Source: Mesotaenium endlicherianum (taxonomy: Eukaryota; Streptophyta; Zygnematophyceae; Zygnematales; Mesotaeniaceae). From it: a stretch of 64,000 nucleotides of DNA. Below are positions 1 to 11,589 of the stretch, one piece after another. Both the position numbers and the translations under genes were made by a program. Within the stretch, counting starts at the first letter, position 1, and each line of letters starts with the position of its first letter. The stretch covers positions 80,601-144,600 of the forward strand of contig WELA01001907.1 of NCBI GenBank assembly GCA_009602735.1, written 5' to 3'. The notes beneath the pieces are model-generated. The model worked only from the letters and a program-made list of their open reading frames with translations. It was not told the origin of the DNA and did no database searches.

Positions 1-440
1 GGGGGGGGGGCAGTGCAGTGAGTCAGCTGCTCTTGGGGAGGCTTGGCAATGTAAGTCCCAAATCCCTACTGTGCAGCAGGCTTCCTATGCTCTAACTATT
101 GTGCACGCCGGCAAGGGAGAGGAAGAGCCCCCTTGATGCCAAATATCATCTCATCCAAATGAGGAGGGGATGCATTCGGCGGTTCCTGGTTCACAGTCTT
201 GACCGCACAGAAAACCTCGCGGCCTGCCCTGCCTGCTTGCCTACGAGGCCACTTCCAAGTGGGACGAGCCTACCGACGCTGCACCTAAAGAGTGGCTGTG
301 CTGGGAGGAAGATGAGGGACACTCTGGGCTCAAGTGTTATAGGGTTTGACCTCTTAACCTCCTTGCGATTTCTCTACCAACTCACAGGATTGGCGTGAAC
401 GAAAAATTGCAGTAATGAGTGGTCAGGAGCGTGAACGTAC
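1..440. other. Intron or downstream part of the minus-strand gene; nothing else recognised
   Basis: The window opens with a run of ten G. The stretch follows the GT donor of the minus-strand exon that ends at 441, so part of it is probably intron. I found no convincing acceptor or further exon before the window edge, and the short open frames here show no recognisable motif. Confidence 0.3.
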
Positions 441-1175
441 CCTTTTCCAATTAACAATGCGCCATTTAGGTTTTCTCGGCGGCATGGCTGTAGCAGGCCT
501 CTCCCTCAGGAACACCGTGCCACCAGCTTCCTCTGCGGCCTTTATTTGAGGCTGGGGCCGCAGCTTGGTCCCGTTCAGCAGCAGCCCCTCGTCCACAACC
601 GCGTTCTGAAGTCCCGACTTGGCTCTCTGACGCAGCTCCCAGGACGAAAACTCCAAAGACTGGCCTGAATGCTGCCCCCAATGACTTAAGCTCATTGATT
701 TGTTGAAAACTACTCGGAAGGCAAAGAGATAAGCCAGCGGAACCAGCAGGAGTCCCAAGCGGAGGGTGCTGATCAATTTCTTCCTGCTTCCTGCTAAGCC
801 TCCCACTTGTGGCACGCTGGGCTTCCCTTTTGAACCTAATGGCGATAACTTACCATTATACTCGTGATGATGAGGGGTACTGCCATGCCTTTGGGGAAAT
901 TGATCCTTAAATCCCACATGGGCACCTGTCCTAGGGGATCTGAGGGTACCTGTCCGAGGCGATTTCAATACCTGGGCATATTCTCTTGGTGAGCTCATTG
1001 GCTCCTTACCGGGTACCCACGTTGTAATAGATGGGAAGAGATTTGTGAACCAGGGAAAGAAACTAAATGTTGCGCCCAAGAACAAAGATATGCTACCTAT
1101 GCCGAACGAGAAGGTCATCAAGTACTGCCAGCTGAGCCATGGAGGAGGAACAAATAGTGGCTTCCTACTTGACAT
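441..1175 (-). CDS. First exon of an unrecognised membrane protein gene (3' part outside window)
   Basis: A 245-codon open exon starts at the ATG at 1175 (the frame opens slightly earlier, but the peptide MSSRKPLF fits a natural start). It ends at 441 in front of a good donor, GTACGT, after the codons for NWKR. Two hydrophobic stretches are visible: residues about 20-43 (rich in F, S, G, L) and about 137-160 (LGLLLVPLAYLFAF). A Pro/Ser/His/Gly-rich segment lies between them, and basic patches follow. This could be a two-pass membrane protein, or a type II Golgi protein whose catalytic part lies in later exons, but no motif names a family. Length, clean donor and non-repetitive composition argue for a host gene. 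The rest would lie to the left of the window. Confidence 0.5.
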
Positions 1176-2828
1176 TATCAAGAGGCTGACCAGATTTGCA
1201 AGAAGCGGCTTTCAACAATCTCATAAATTCTCATGCAGTCTCAACTCTGAACAGCAGCAGTGGCAGGACACCATGGCAAGCGAATATTTATTTGAAGTAA
1301 TTTAGAAATGTCAGCTATGATAGGAGAGCGAGATGTACAAGAAACATGGCGACGAGTTCAGCTGTCTATTTTTGTCTCTGCAATACCGGTGATCTCTGAA
1401 CTCTTCGGCAACAAAATTTCAGGGCTTCAGCCTTCAATTCGTAGAAGAGCGGCATGGAGAGCATGTGTTCGCATCCTGAAAACAATAATCAGCAGAGCAT
1501 CATAAGGCGACAATTCAGTTCGTAAATCGACATGAAGTCCGTGTCCTACCTGAAGAAACACATGTTCAGGTGCTCATGCTGGGCCCCTATGCTGTTTCGG
1601 CTATGACCTGGGATACCTCTGTCGTCCCGAGGCTGAAACTGACACACTTCAAAAAAAATCGATCTGCTCGAAGTCTAGGCGAAACAAGGCGAACACGTAC
1701 GTATACTGACACGCACGACGAGGTGGGAAAACAAACTGACGCGATTTGTACCCCTTCATTTGGGCAATTGCCTACAATTGCTTACGTTATTTTGAATTTT
1801 CTGCTACCTTTCTCGAAAGTTTCGAGTCGCGATGTGAGGCGGTGAACTGTTTCTGAGACTGAATTATGAAGATGTTGTCGTGCATGTCCAGAATTCGTCA
1901 TAAGGAGTTGGGCCAATTATAACTTCGGCACTCGGGATGACGCTCGGGAGCTAGACTCGGGGGTCAGGACTCGATCGGAATGGGGGACTCGAGACCCGGG
2001 ACCAGACCCCTCGAGTTATAACTTTTTGGGTGGTATTTGTATGTTATAAAACCGATTATAAACAAAAGGATGTCTCTTTAAATCCTTATGATTTTGAGTG
2101 GATGTGGCGTAAAGTTCCAAATTTGTCAATTTTCCTCTAAAAAATATCGTGGGATGTTATTATGCCTAAAACAATCCTACCAAATTTTGTCGGATGTTCT
2201 CGAAACGCTGACCGTCGCCCAGAGCAGGCCGGAGGATGTTTCCGAAATTTTCCGAAATCCGCGAATTTTGACGAATCGAGCGAGGGGCCTGCTCGGGACG
2301 CCTTCGGAGTTGGGAAATGAGTTGGGACGGCTCTGGGCAGCTCAGGGTGAAACTTCATCGTTGAGGACAATACACAAGTGTATCGTCACGCGTTAAGACA
2401 TAGCTCACAAATTGCTTATACCAGCTTATACCAGCTTATACGACGCTTTTAATATTAGCAAATGCCAGACGCCAGCAGAAACCGTAAATGCGCGTGGGGA
2501 ACGTGTGGTGGACAAAATGGAACCAGATTGGAATGGGCGGCAGGCTATACGAGAATCCATGTCCCAATTTCCAACTGGCAGCTTTTCAGACTTCAGATCC
2601 AGACCACTTTCGACGGCGCGTCCGGATCAAGCACTGAAGCAGGACAACGACGCGTGTGAACCGACGGACGCTCAAAATTGTAAATACGTGGGCGACTGAA
2701 TTACAACTCCACGTCATTCAAGAATGTGTGAGCGCAAAGTGACTGGCAGAAGCTGAAAGAAAACATGAGAAGATGCTACATGAATTCCAGGTTCAATGGA
2801 TTGGCTCTTTGCACACTAACGTGATCAG
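1176..2828. other. Intergenic stretch without a recognisable gene
   Basis: Several short open frames occur, none with known motifs or convincing splice sites. Two small structures are visible. A GC-rich stretch near 1916-2022 is bounded by the inverted octamer TATAACTT/AAGTTATA. Three copies of the 10-mer CAGCTTATAC-like unit lie at about 2411-2440. The flank immediately before 2829 is the insertion point of element 1. Confidence 0.4.
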
Positions 2829-4062
2829 TGTCGCGACTGCTACCCACTTGACGGTGCCGCACGCGCAGCGCAAGTCACGGCCGTCCAGGTACGGTAAGTC
2901 AGCGTTGACTAACCGACCAAGGGACCGAGAGATCTCCGTCAGCGGTCATGTCAAAGTCGTTTTGAGTGTCAAAGTGGTCACGACACGTCAAACCCACACC
3001 AAAGGATGAATGGGATTTAGACGGAGTAGTTAGCCGAAAGGCTAGGGGTGTGAAACCAGCAAGTGCCCGGAAAGGTCTGATCAATTGGCTATCTAAGCCA
3101 ATTACAGCAGGGATGTTGCAGAGGCGTTGTGGGCCACCTCGGCCAAGACCCTCATGTGGCCAGTCACGGCTTGAGCGTGCGTCCTAAACGTTGCCAGCTA
3201 GCCACATAGGCATGATTGTCAGCTGAAGGGCTAAGCAGCCACGCGCGACAATCCCAAGGCATGCATGCATGCGGAATGACAACTCCTAAGCTGTGTGAGA
3301 GCTGCTAGGTAAGGACGGCATGCAAGCTAAGCACTGTGACTAAGCACTAGCATTCTCGAGAGAGGATAATGTGTGGTGCCTGTGAAGGCACGAGTCCTGC
3401 CTGAAGCTGCCTCATTCTTGCTCGCATCGTTGTCGAAGGAAGTTGAAGAAGCGGAGGGAGCACGAAGAAGAAGGAGTTCCCAAGGCCATAGAAGAACCGA
3501 GACGCCACGCTTCTGCCGACGCTGGAAGATTTCTTCCCAAGTGTATCATAGAAAGGTTAGACCTCAGGAGTTTCCCAGAGAGGATCTCGCTGGTAGAAAG
3601 TAGAGAGCTGCAGAAAAGAATCTGTTAGGAGATTAGCACAGATTTGGGTCAAACGCCACAAGCGTGCGAGAGACACTTAAAATGGTGAGTGTTGTGTTGG
3701 TTTCCAAGTTCTCAGAAGTCCCAATTGTCGAACTGCTGATAGCAAGAGTAGCCTTAACAAGTAAAGCTCTCAGTGAAGAACTGAGTGAGCCCAGCCGAGC
3801 AGTGAAGAGCTGTTAAGGCGCGGTGCTGAGTGAAGAGCTCAGGCCAGGCCAGCATAGATGTGCAGTTTCAGAGTTCTGTAAGCTATGACTTGTGGAAGTT
3901 AAGCGAAAGCCTTGAAGGGCGATTTGCTCTGAATCTGGCATTGCCTGTTAAGCTGCTTAGACGTGATTTCTGCAAACCACAAAACTTGTTCATTCTGTAA
4001 ATCCTCAACATAGGCGAAAGCTTGTGTGGAAGTAAGACGCTTCTGTCCTACTTCTGAGAACT
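2829..4062 (+). repeat. 5' LTR-like repeat of element 1 (family A)
   Basis: The repeat begins TGTCGCGAC and is repeated in the same orientation at 20057-21283. The first roughly 1,040 bases are almost identical between the copies (one difference seen by eye). The last roughly 190 bases differ at about one base in ten, and similarity stops near 4062. The right-hand copy runs on to a CGACA end, which gives a TGTCG...CGACA terminal inverted repeat. The 3' boundary of this left copy is not certain, and no tRNA-Met-type primer site is visible after it. Confidence 0.7.
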
Positions 4063-4117
4063 TGTTGATTGGTTCAGGTGAATTCAAGAATTCAAGAATT
4101 CCCAAGTCAGTTGGGGA

Positions 4118-5760
4118 TTGAGGCCTGTGAAGGCTGCCAGTGTTCAACCTGGAAGGGGACCCGGAGAAATTGAACTGTATATGCGGTTGAGGAGTGGAAG
4201 ACTCTACCACTCTGTGGAGCCCGTAGAAGGTTCTGATTCTAGCCAGAGTCCACGAGGAAGTGAGACGTCTAAGCATACTGACAACCGGTGGAGTGAGCAA
4301 CTGTCGAGAGACGAGTTTCGTCATATCTCCGCAAGCGGTAAGAACTCGGATAACACACGAGCCTTTGCACCTGATTTGGGCAGAGAGCAAGACGTGTGGG
4401 GAGAAGTGAGTGAGTCCTGCTCACGTTTCGAAATGGTCGGTGATGATCGGGATGAAAATCCTAAGTTCAAGCTGTCTGCAAAGTATTTTAGCGGACGAAC
4501 CAGCGGAAATGGTCTCACTTTCGAAGAGTTTGATGAGATCTATTGGGCAGAATGCTTTGAGAAGATTCGCAAGGATTCTTCTTATACGCAATCTGTCACA
4601 TTTATAGGCTTGGTTCAGTACTTGGACAAGGATGCCTTGCTGCTATATCGCCAATTTCGGAAGGATAAGGATCTCAACCAGGATTGAGCATTTGCAGAAC
4701 AGAAAAGGGCAAGGGATTTGAAAATATAGAGAGAGGCTGCAAAAGCCCGAATGTCTGCTCTATCTTCAGGAAGAACAGTGACAACTGCATCTATTGAGAG
4801 CATAAACTTAGCTGCACTAACACAATAATTAACAGAGGCCATGAGGCAACTCACTGAGGGTCAGCGAAGGGCTGCTACTCAGAGCGATGATGCCGGCTCT
4901 GTCGCAGAGTTGCGAAAAGTGTGTGCAGAACTATCTGAAAAGATTGCTAATGCTCAGGAACGAGTAACACGCAGAGCTGCACCTCTCTATGGTCAGCAAG
5001 GCGACAGCGCCACGACAGAAGCAAGTCATGCGCAAGCCTTGGCTAGCTGTCGTAAGGATATGGAGGTTGGGGATGACCAACTAAACCCGAGCATTGTCTG
5101 CGCCGTTTCTTTAAGTTGCTTGAAGCACAATTTTCAGAGGATCGCAGTCTTAAGGTGCACCGTTATGTGCATTTTGTCCGTCAGAAAAACGAGACAGTCA
5201 TAGAGGTTAAATCCAGATTGGTAGATCTCACCAAAAAGGCAAAAATATACGAGCCCAGAATAGTGGCTGACAAGTTTCTGTTGTGCTTGGGCAAGGAAAC
5301 AGATCGTGAAGTCGGGCCACACCTGTCTGTAAAGCACGGGATAGACTGGGACATCGACGAGGCGGCTGAAATAGCATGCAATGTCGAAGAAGGTAAAGTG
5401 TGGTGCAAAGAGGCTTCCAGGACGCTTATGGCTCCTGAGAGGAGGGAGGAATCCTCTCCACCTAAGGCCAACAGCTCTAATTTACAATTTAAGAAAAAGA
5501 GCGGGTCTTTCAATAAGTTTGCTAAGCATGCCAACATTGTTGAAACAGCAGAGAGCTGTTGGAATTGCGGGAAATCGGGACATCAAAAGAGGGATTATCC
5601 GTACCCAGATGCTAAGCAATTATCTGCTAACAAGGCATAGATATGTGCACATTGCAGCAAAAAGGGACATTCATTCAGAAGATGAGTGCTGGTCTAAGAA
5701 CCCAAATTTAAAACCGCCTTGGGCAAATGCTGCCATGAAAGAGGCAGACAAGGAAATAAA
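4118..5760 (+). pseudogene. Gag region of element 1
   Basis: The region encodes Gag-like protein. It includes a MRLRSG peptide near the start, as seen in plant gypsy Gag proteins, charged coil-rich segments, and two CCHC zinc knuckles near 5560 and 5650 (CWNCGKSGHQ and CAHCSKKGH). These would bind element RNA in the particle. It is part of the broken element and is treated as a fossil. Confidence 0.75.
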
Positions 5761-6299
5761 GAAAGCAAAGGGTGCCTCAGGTAATCGCAAGGGTAACAAG
5801 AAGTATGAAGCCATGAGTGCAGAAGTCGCTGAGTTGAAAGCTCAGTTTGCGAAACTAAACGCGCCCAATGTCTACCATGATGCAGATATTGCAGAAAATA
5901 CCGTCTGCAAAGGCGATAAGCTGATGCCTGAAAAGGCTGTGGACGCAACGGCTGCCAAGCAAGCAGATCACAACCGTCTGGTGCCAAGGAATGCTGGGAA
6001 GCTTCCTCAGACTTTCCGAATCACTCTGGATGAAAACAAGATCTCGCAGCTACGACAAGCCAGGCCCGGGACACGTAAGACATTTAGTTTTTCGCTGGAG
6101 AAGCTGAAGGCCGTGGTGGAACACCGGATCCAACATGCTCATTTGCTTTCTCTTGCTGATTTGCATATCACTTACCCATTCACGGTTGAAGAAGCCGGAC
6201 ATCAGCTGGATATAGCTGAGGAAGGTGCAAATAGCGCCACATTGCCCACCAATTTTAGCACCGTGAGAGTGCAAATTAGGAATGGTGCATTAATCTTCA

Positions 6300-6650
6300 A
6301 CAATTAGGCAACTTCCAACATTCTGTCGGATACAGGCGTACAGCCAGTCATTTTGGGAAAGCGAGCTGTGAAAGCTCTAGGATTCACGGCAAGGGACCTG
6401 AAAGAGAGCCCTTTCCAGTTGAGAACTGCCTCAAGACAAGTCTCAAAGTCTTGTGGGATAATCCGCAAGCGTGTGAAAATCACAGTAAATCCAGGGAAAC
6501 CTGAAGAGGCGTCACTACTCATGGAGTGCACAGTGACGGAGGCAGAGAACTGTGATGTTCTCTTGGGAACAGAAGCACTGATTCCCTTGGGTATGGTCAT
6601 TGATCTTACCAGTCAACAGATCGGCAGCCGGCAGGAGAAATTCCTGTGAA
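6300..6650 (+). pseudogene. Retroviral-type aspartic protease region of element 1
   Basis: The region contains an LSDTGVQPVILG peptide resembling the DTGA active-site segment of retropepsins. About 75 residues later comes VLLGTEALIPLG, resembling the ILG flap-proximal motif. It sits directly after Gag, the usual place for the protease that matures Gag and Pol. Fossil. Confidence 0.65.
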
Positions 6651-6949
6651 GATGGTTTGCACAGGAGAAGCAAACTACGGACCTCTAGACTGCTGCGTTA
6701 ACAACAGGTACCAAGAAGCCTGCGACAACATCATGAAGCAAGAAGAGGAAGGCTATATGAGCATCAACATGCCAACACCCTTGGTATGGCAACCCCAAAT
6801 CATGAAGCAGTTGAAAATTGTGAGTAATAGGGACCGCGGCCCGCAAGAGTTGCTGCCAGTACCTTACCCAATTACCTCCATTGCAAATCTGATGCCTGGA
6901 GTTGAGCCGCTGCCGCAAGGCATTGTTAGGATGGAAGATCCTTTTCGCA

Positions 6950-7920
6950 AAAGGGGAGTAGTGGTGTTGGAATGATTCGCCGGACTTGGGTCTGGGACCA
7001 TAGCATTGATCCAGCGAGGTATACAGGTGGCCAAAGTCCTGTATGTGGACAATGACGACCACGCTTTTCTAGCATTCCAAGAAGTCATGAGTCAGATGCG
7101 GCAAATGCATCATTAGAAAGGGTTGGCGCCTGCATATAGCAATGTCGAGCGCATCGCTGGAGGCAACATTATTGTTGTGAAGCCTGAACACCTATATGGC
7201 TACAGGATTGACTGGATCTTTGCTGGATTTCCGTGTCAACCGTTTTCTCAAGCGGAGGGGATTCAGTGATCCACGAGCACAACACTGGGGATGGATGGTG
7301 AAAATCATCAGCATGCTGCGGGAACGACAGCACTACTACCCACCAGTGTTTGTGATCGAGAATGTGCATCCAGGAATGGATTACAAGCAGATGAAGCCGA
7401 GAGAACCATGGCTAATTTTTGACTCCACTTTGGACCATCATGTGCTAATCAACGACGCCAAGCACGGAGGATTTTCCCAATAGGGCCAGGATATTTTGGA
7501 CCACTGGCATGTCTATTGAGGTCCTGAGGGAGATGAAGGACACTACACGGCGATCACCAACGGCATTGACAGGCGCTGGCGGTGCATACCAGACCAGTGG
7601 CCAGGAGGGATTCCTATCCACAGTGTGTCATCAATGAACTAGGTCAGCCAAGAGTGGTACTGCCAACTTTCACAGCATATCCAAGATCCCGAGCCTTCAT
7701 AGAAGGTGGACCAGGAATGGTCAAACCCATGCATGAAAGAAACGCCGTTTGGAGAGAGCCTACTGCGGTGGAGATGGGCAAATGCCTTGGAATACCTGAC
7801 AACATAGCTCGGCATATCGCCGGTGCTGTAGGGTCAGATGAAGCTGCAAAGCTTTTCGGCAACATGATTGGGCAACACTCTTTGACTTCGTTGGTAAAAA
7901 CAACCATGACATGGCTGCAG
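6950..7920 (+). pseudogene. C5-cytosine DNA methyltransferase domain embedded in element 1
   Basis: The signature motifs of C5-cytosine methyltransferases appear in order: motif I FAGLGSGT (S-adenosylmethionine site) with YVDND about 20 residues later, motif IV GFPCQPFSQ holding the catalytic Pro-Cys dipeptide, motif VI VIENV, a motif-IX-like REPTAVEMGKCLGIP, and motif X FGNMIG. The family flips out cytosine in DNA and methylates carbon 5. The domain lies between the protease and reverse transcriptase parts of a Ty3/gypsy element, so it would be made as part of the element's polyprotein. The family call is firm. The subfamily (DNMT1/CMT, DNMT3/DRM, bacterial type) cannot be fixed by eye. It is part of a broken element and treated as a fossil. 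Confidence 0.85.
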
Positions 7921-7929
7921 CTGACTTCC

Positions 7930-10120
7930 ACTGACAATCCTATGCCAAGGACAAGACTAGAGACAATTGGAGTCAATGTGGTGCTAACATCTGATCAAAG
8001 AGCTATCAGGACGACACACCAGCAACAAGAAGAATATGGTGTGCAAAGAGACGCAGCTGAAGCTGCCAGAGACAGAGCACTCAGGCAAGCTAGGGTGGCT
8101 GAATTTAGGAGATGCCAGGACCTCTTGGACCGGATTGATAACCGGACCAATGAATTACAAGCACCCCTGGAAAGAGAAGATACACCTATGAAGGACCAGG
8201 CACCATCAGGCAACGCCGCTGCCAAGAGTAGAAGACGATACACAAAACACTCCATCATCTGTGAGAAACGCAAATCACAGCCATATATTTGGGAGCTGAC
8301 CTCCTAGAGCCACGACATCAAGACGTAAGGAGACTCCAGAAGATGCCAGATCAGGGTATGATACCAACCGCAGCCCAAGAGCAGCTGGGCGCGGAGACTA
8401 TTGGCAGGAAAGCTCAAGTAGCTCGGAAGCTAACCAACAGTGTCTGTCGTCTTCACCAGAGCAAGCGCCGTTACAAGACATGTCAGAAGAGTCTGAGAAG
8501 AAGACCCCTGAGCCAACGCCTGAAGAAATTGGACATTATCTAAACCAAGGATTAAGGCAAGAACGCCAGTGCAATATTGGTAAGTGGGCTGAAGAGAGTA
8601 GGCAGAGTTCACGAGATTCTGGAGGATCTGCGAAGACCATATGCCTCAAAGTGATATTCGAAGAACGCCAGAAGGAGTTGGACAAGAAATTTTCTACAAC
8701 ACCTGCTTTGGTGAGCCCAGAGCCGCAGGCTAAGGGGCAACAGCAGGGTTCAGCTAGTCAAACAGCTGAATCCATTACAAGGCAGATCATCGAGCAACTG
8801 CTGGAAGCAGACGCTCGACAGCATAAGGAAAAGGAAGTGGCTAAGGCAGCAAGTACGCTGCAATCAGCCATTGTCAACTTGACGAACCTCAACACAGATG
8901 ATGATGAAGAGCCGCCACCACCTGGAGTGGAGACGTCAGTTGAAGATGACGCAGAAATGCCAGACCTTATAGGGTTTGACCTGCCGCCAATCACCAATGA
9001 AGAGGAGATTCAAGAAGAAATTCCACGTTTTCCTACCCCAGAGCTGGATCTGTTGGAGCTACAAGAGCTCAGGACGGATGACTGGGTGGCCGACCACTTG
9101 ATAATGGAGGGACCCAGCCCATCAGATCTATACAACAATCTGAGGTCGCCTACATCCAGCACCCCAACTGCCAGTTTTCCAGCACCAGAAGCTGTTTCCC
9201 ATCAACTACAACAGCCGCAGGAAGTGGCTACCTGTACCGCTAAGGTGGAACCAACACAAGGTAATCCTCGCAATTGCGCAAGCTAACTAAGGAAGGTAGC
9301 CCGGGAAGGGAATGCACCTTTCAGGCGGATGTTGATGCGTTATCTCAAATATAGGGGAACAGCTCAGAGACAAGGGGTTCCGAAAGGAACCATGGCTCCA
9401 CCTCCGCACCCTATCTCGGAGATTTTGCAGAGAGAAGGAGAGGATGGTTTGATTCGCAAAGCCATAGAACTGGGAATGCACATTCCTATGGTGCGTCCTT
9501 CATCCACTAGAACGTGGGAAAAGGACAGTTCAGCTCCTAGGACATCAGTAGTTTCTGAAACGGAATTGTTAGAGCTGAGAAGCACCATAAGCCGCTTGAC
9601 AGCAAAAAATGATGTATACGCACAACTAGCTGCGGCTCAAAGACAGCAGACGTTGACAAAAGCATGGACGGTTACGCCACCAGCCAGGGAGGAGTTTGGC
9701 ACAACCTTTGCGCGCATTATTACTATTGAACGCGAATGGGGTTGGACAATTGACCCCAGAGCAGATCCAGCAGGGTGGCCGTTGCCAAACCCGCCCCCGC
9801 CACGTGAACAGGAAGGAACAGGGATCAGCTGGACTGCTGCAGATGAAGAAAGGTTCTTGAGGCAGTCTATCCGAAGACGTCTGACATACCCCACTTAACA
9901 TGAGAGTTGACGATCCATCGGAAAAGGTAAAAAGCCTAAGAAGCAGGCCGCCGAGCCTAAAGCAACGGAGGAGCAAGGTACGAAGCCTGCCACACCACCT
10001 CCGAACAATTAGGCAGAAAAGCTTGAAGATCAGGATGAGGGGTCCCCCACCTGGACCCAAAGAGTAGCAACTACTGGATGCCTGTGTTGGGGAAAAGCAG
10101 CTGGAAACTGAGGTTCTTAC
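7930..10120 (+). pseudogene. Linker region of element 1 between methyltransferase and reverse transcriptase
   Basis: About 2.2 kb encode low-complexity, strongly charged protein: Glu/Gln/Arg/Ala-rich coils (around 8000-8250 and 8480-8850), a Pro/acidic segment (8900-9250) and a further segment ending near 9900. No catalytic motif is recognised. Such long spacers are unusual between protease and reverse transcriptase in Ty3/gypsy elements. The region probably tethered the methyltransferase to the rest of the polyprotein. Confidence 0.45.
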
Positions 10121-10129
10121 CATTGGAAA

Positions 10130-11460
10130 AATGGTGTCAACCCAACAGAGCGCACAAGTAGAAAGCCTGCTGAAGAAGCACCGCAAGGTGTTTGCTTTTA
10201 TAAAGGAGGAGATTGGAAGAACCACTGCCAGTGCGTGTGAGATCACACTAAATACTGATAACCCATTCAGACTTGGGCTGCATAAGCTCAGTCAAATCAA
10301 ATGGGACTGTGTGGAGAAAACTTGCCAGGAGCTGCACAATCTCGGCATAATTGAGAAATCAACCTCAGTACATGGAGCTCGCACAGTTGTAGTTGCCAAG
10401 AAGGACGAGGCTGGCAAATATACAGACACTTGTATGTGTGGAGATTACAGACGACTGAATCTTCACACGGAGCCAGACAGCTATGTGATGCCTACACCAG
10501 AGCGGATCTTTGCGATTGCTACCACCGGGAAGGTGTTGAGCATCATCGATCTAGGCCAAGGCTTCAACCAGATCCCTGTGAAAACAGAAGATTGAGGTAC
10601 GACCACTTTCTGGGCCCAAAAGGAACTTTGGTAATGAACGGTAATGCCGTTTGGGCTGAAAAATGCCCCAGCCATCTTTCAGAGGACTATGGACAAAATG
10701 CTGGAGGGGCTGGATTTTGCAAAACCATACATTGATGACGTGGTGGTGTTCAGCAAGTCCATAGAAGAGCACCTCAAGCACTTGGAACAAGTGTTCCAGC
10801 GCTTGGAGAAATTCCAGATGACGCTGCACCTTGGAAAGTGCAGATTCTTTGAGGCACATGTGCCTTACTTAGGACATGAGATTGGGAACAATGCTATGTC
10901 CCCTCAGGCAGTAAAGACTGAAGCCATTTACAAGATACCTGCACCAGCGAATGTGTCTAAGCTGAAAGCCCTGTTAGGACTAAGCGAATACTATCGTAAA
11001 TTTGTGAAGGACTATAGCAAAATTGCTAATCCTTGAGAGAACTCATGAAAAAGGACGTACCTTTTGTGTGGACGGAAGCCCAGGAGAAGGCCATGAACGA
11101 GCTCAAGGAGCGGCTGGTAACAGCCCCAATTTTGCGAACGCCCGACTACTCCAAGCCGTTCAGTCTACACAATGACTGGAGTCGTATGGGAATCGGCGCA
11201 GTTCTCACTCAGGCCGCAAGTCCTAGAGAGGAGTACGTCATTGCCTATGCCTCACGCTCTAACAACCGAGTGGAGAGCAATTACTCGTCCTACGAAAGAG
11301 AGCTACTGGCAGTGGTTTGGACTGTCGCACATTTCAGAAAGTATCTATGGGGAAGACCCTTCACGCTGATCACTGATCACTCGCCGTTACTCTGGCTGGT
11401 GAAGAATGGAGACTCACTGGTAAATTGGCTCGCTGGGCTCTTAAGCTCTAGAAGTACCAG
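10130..11460 (+). pseudogene. Reverse transcriptase and RNase H region of element 1
   Basis: The region shows Ty3/gypsy reverse transcriptase motifs: CGDYRRLN, the palm segment IIDLGQGFNQIPV, MPFGLKNAPAIFQ and the catalytic YIDDVVVFS, followed by thumb and connection (YLGHEI, LGLSEYYRKFV). RNase H follows, with the segment ASRSNNRVESNYSSYEREL and LITDHSPLLWL. Together these would copy element RNA to DNA. Fossil. Confidence 0.8.
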
Positions 11461-11589
11461 ATGACAGTGATACATTGAGCAGGTATACTCAACAATGACG
11501 CCGATGGACTCAGCAGAAACCCCGACCCATCCGTAGACGACAAAACGAGAGCTCGAGAAGACGAAGATCCGAGCAGCCCAGCAGAATTG

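Noticed and set aside
99-398. Open frame of 99 codons at the left edge
   Set aside because: No motif, Cys/Arg-rich composition like random GC-containing DNA, and it lies opposite a predicted intron.
1916-2022. Possible miniature inverted-repeat transposon
   Set aside because: The inverted repeat is only about eight bases, no target duplication is visible and no second copy is in the window.
3373-3628. Open frames inside the family-A LTR (also at 20601-20856)
   Set aside because: They lie in a non-coding LTR, overlap each other and have no recognisable domain. Their repetition only reflects the repeat.
7044-7062. CRISPR arrays or bacterial operons
   Set aside because: No spaced short repeats or ribosome-binding-site-led gene strings occur in the window. 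Introns and LTR elements mark it as eukaryotic.
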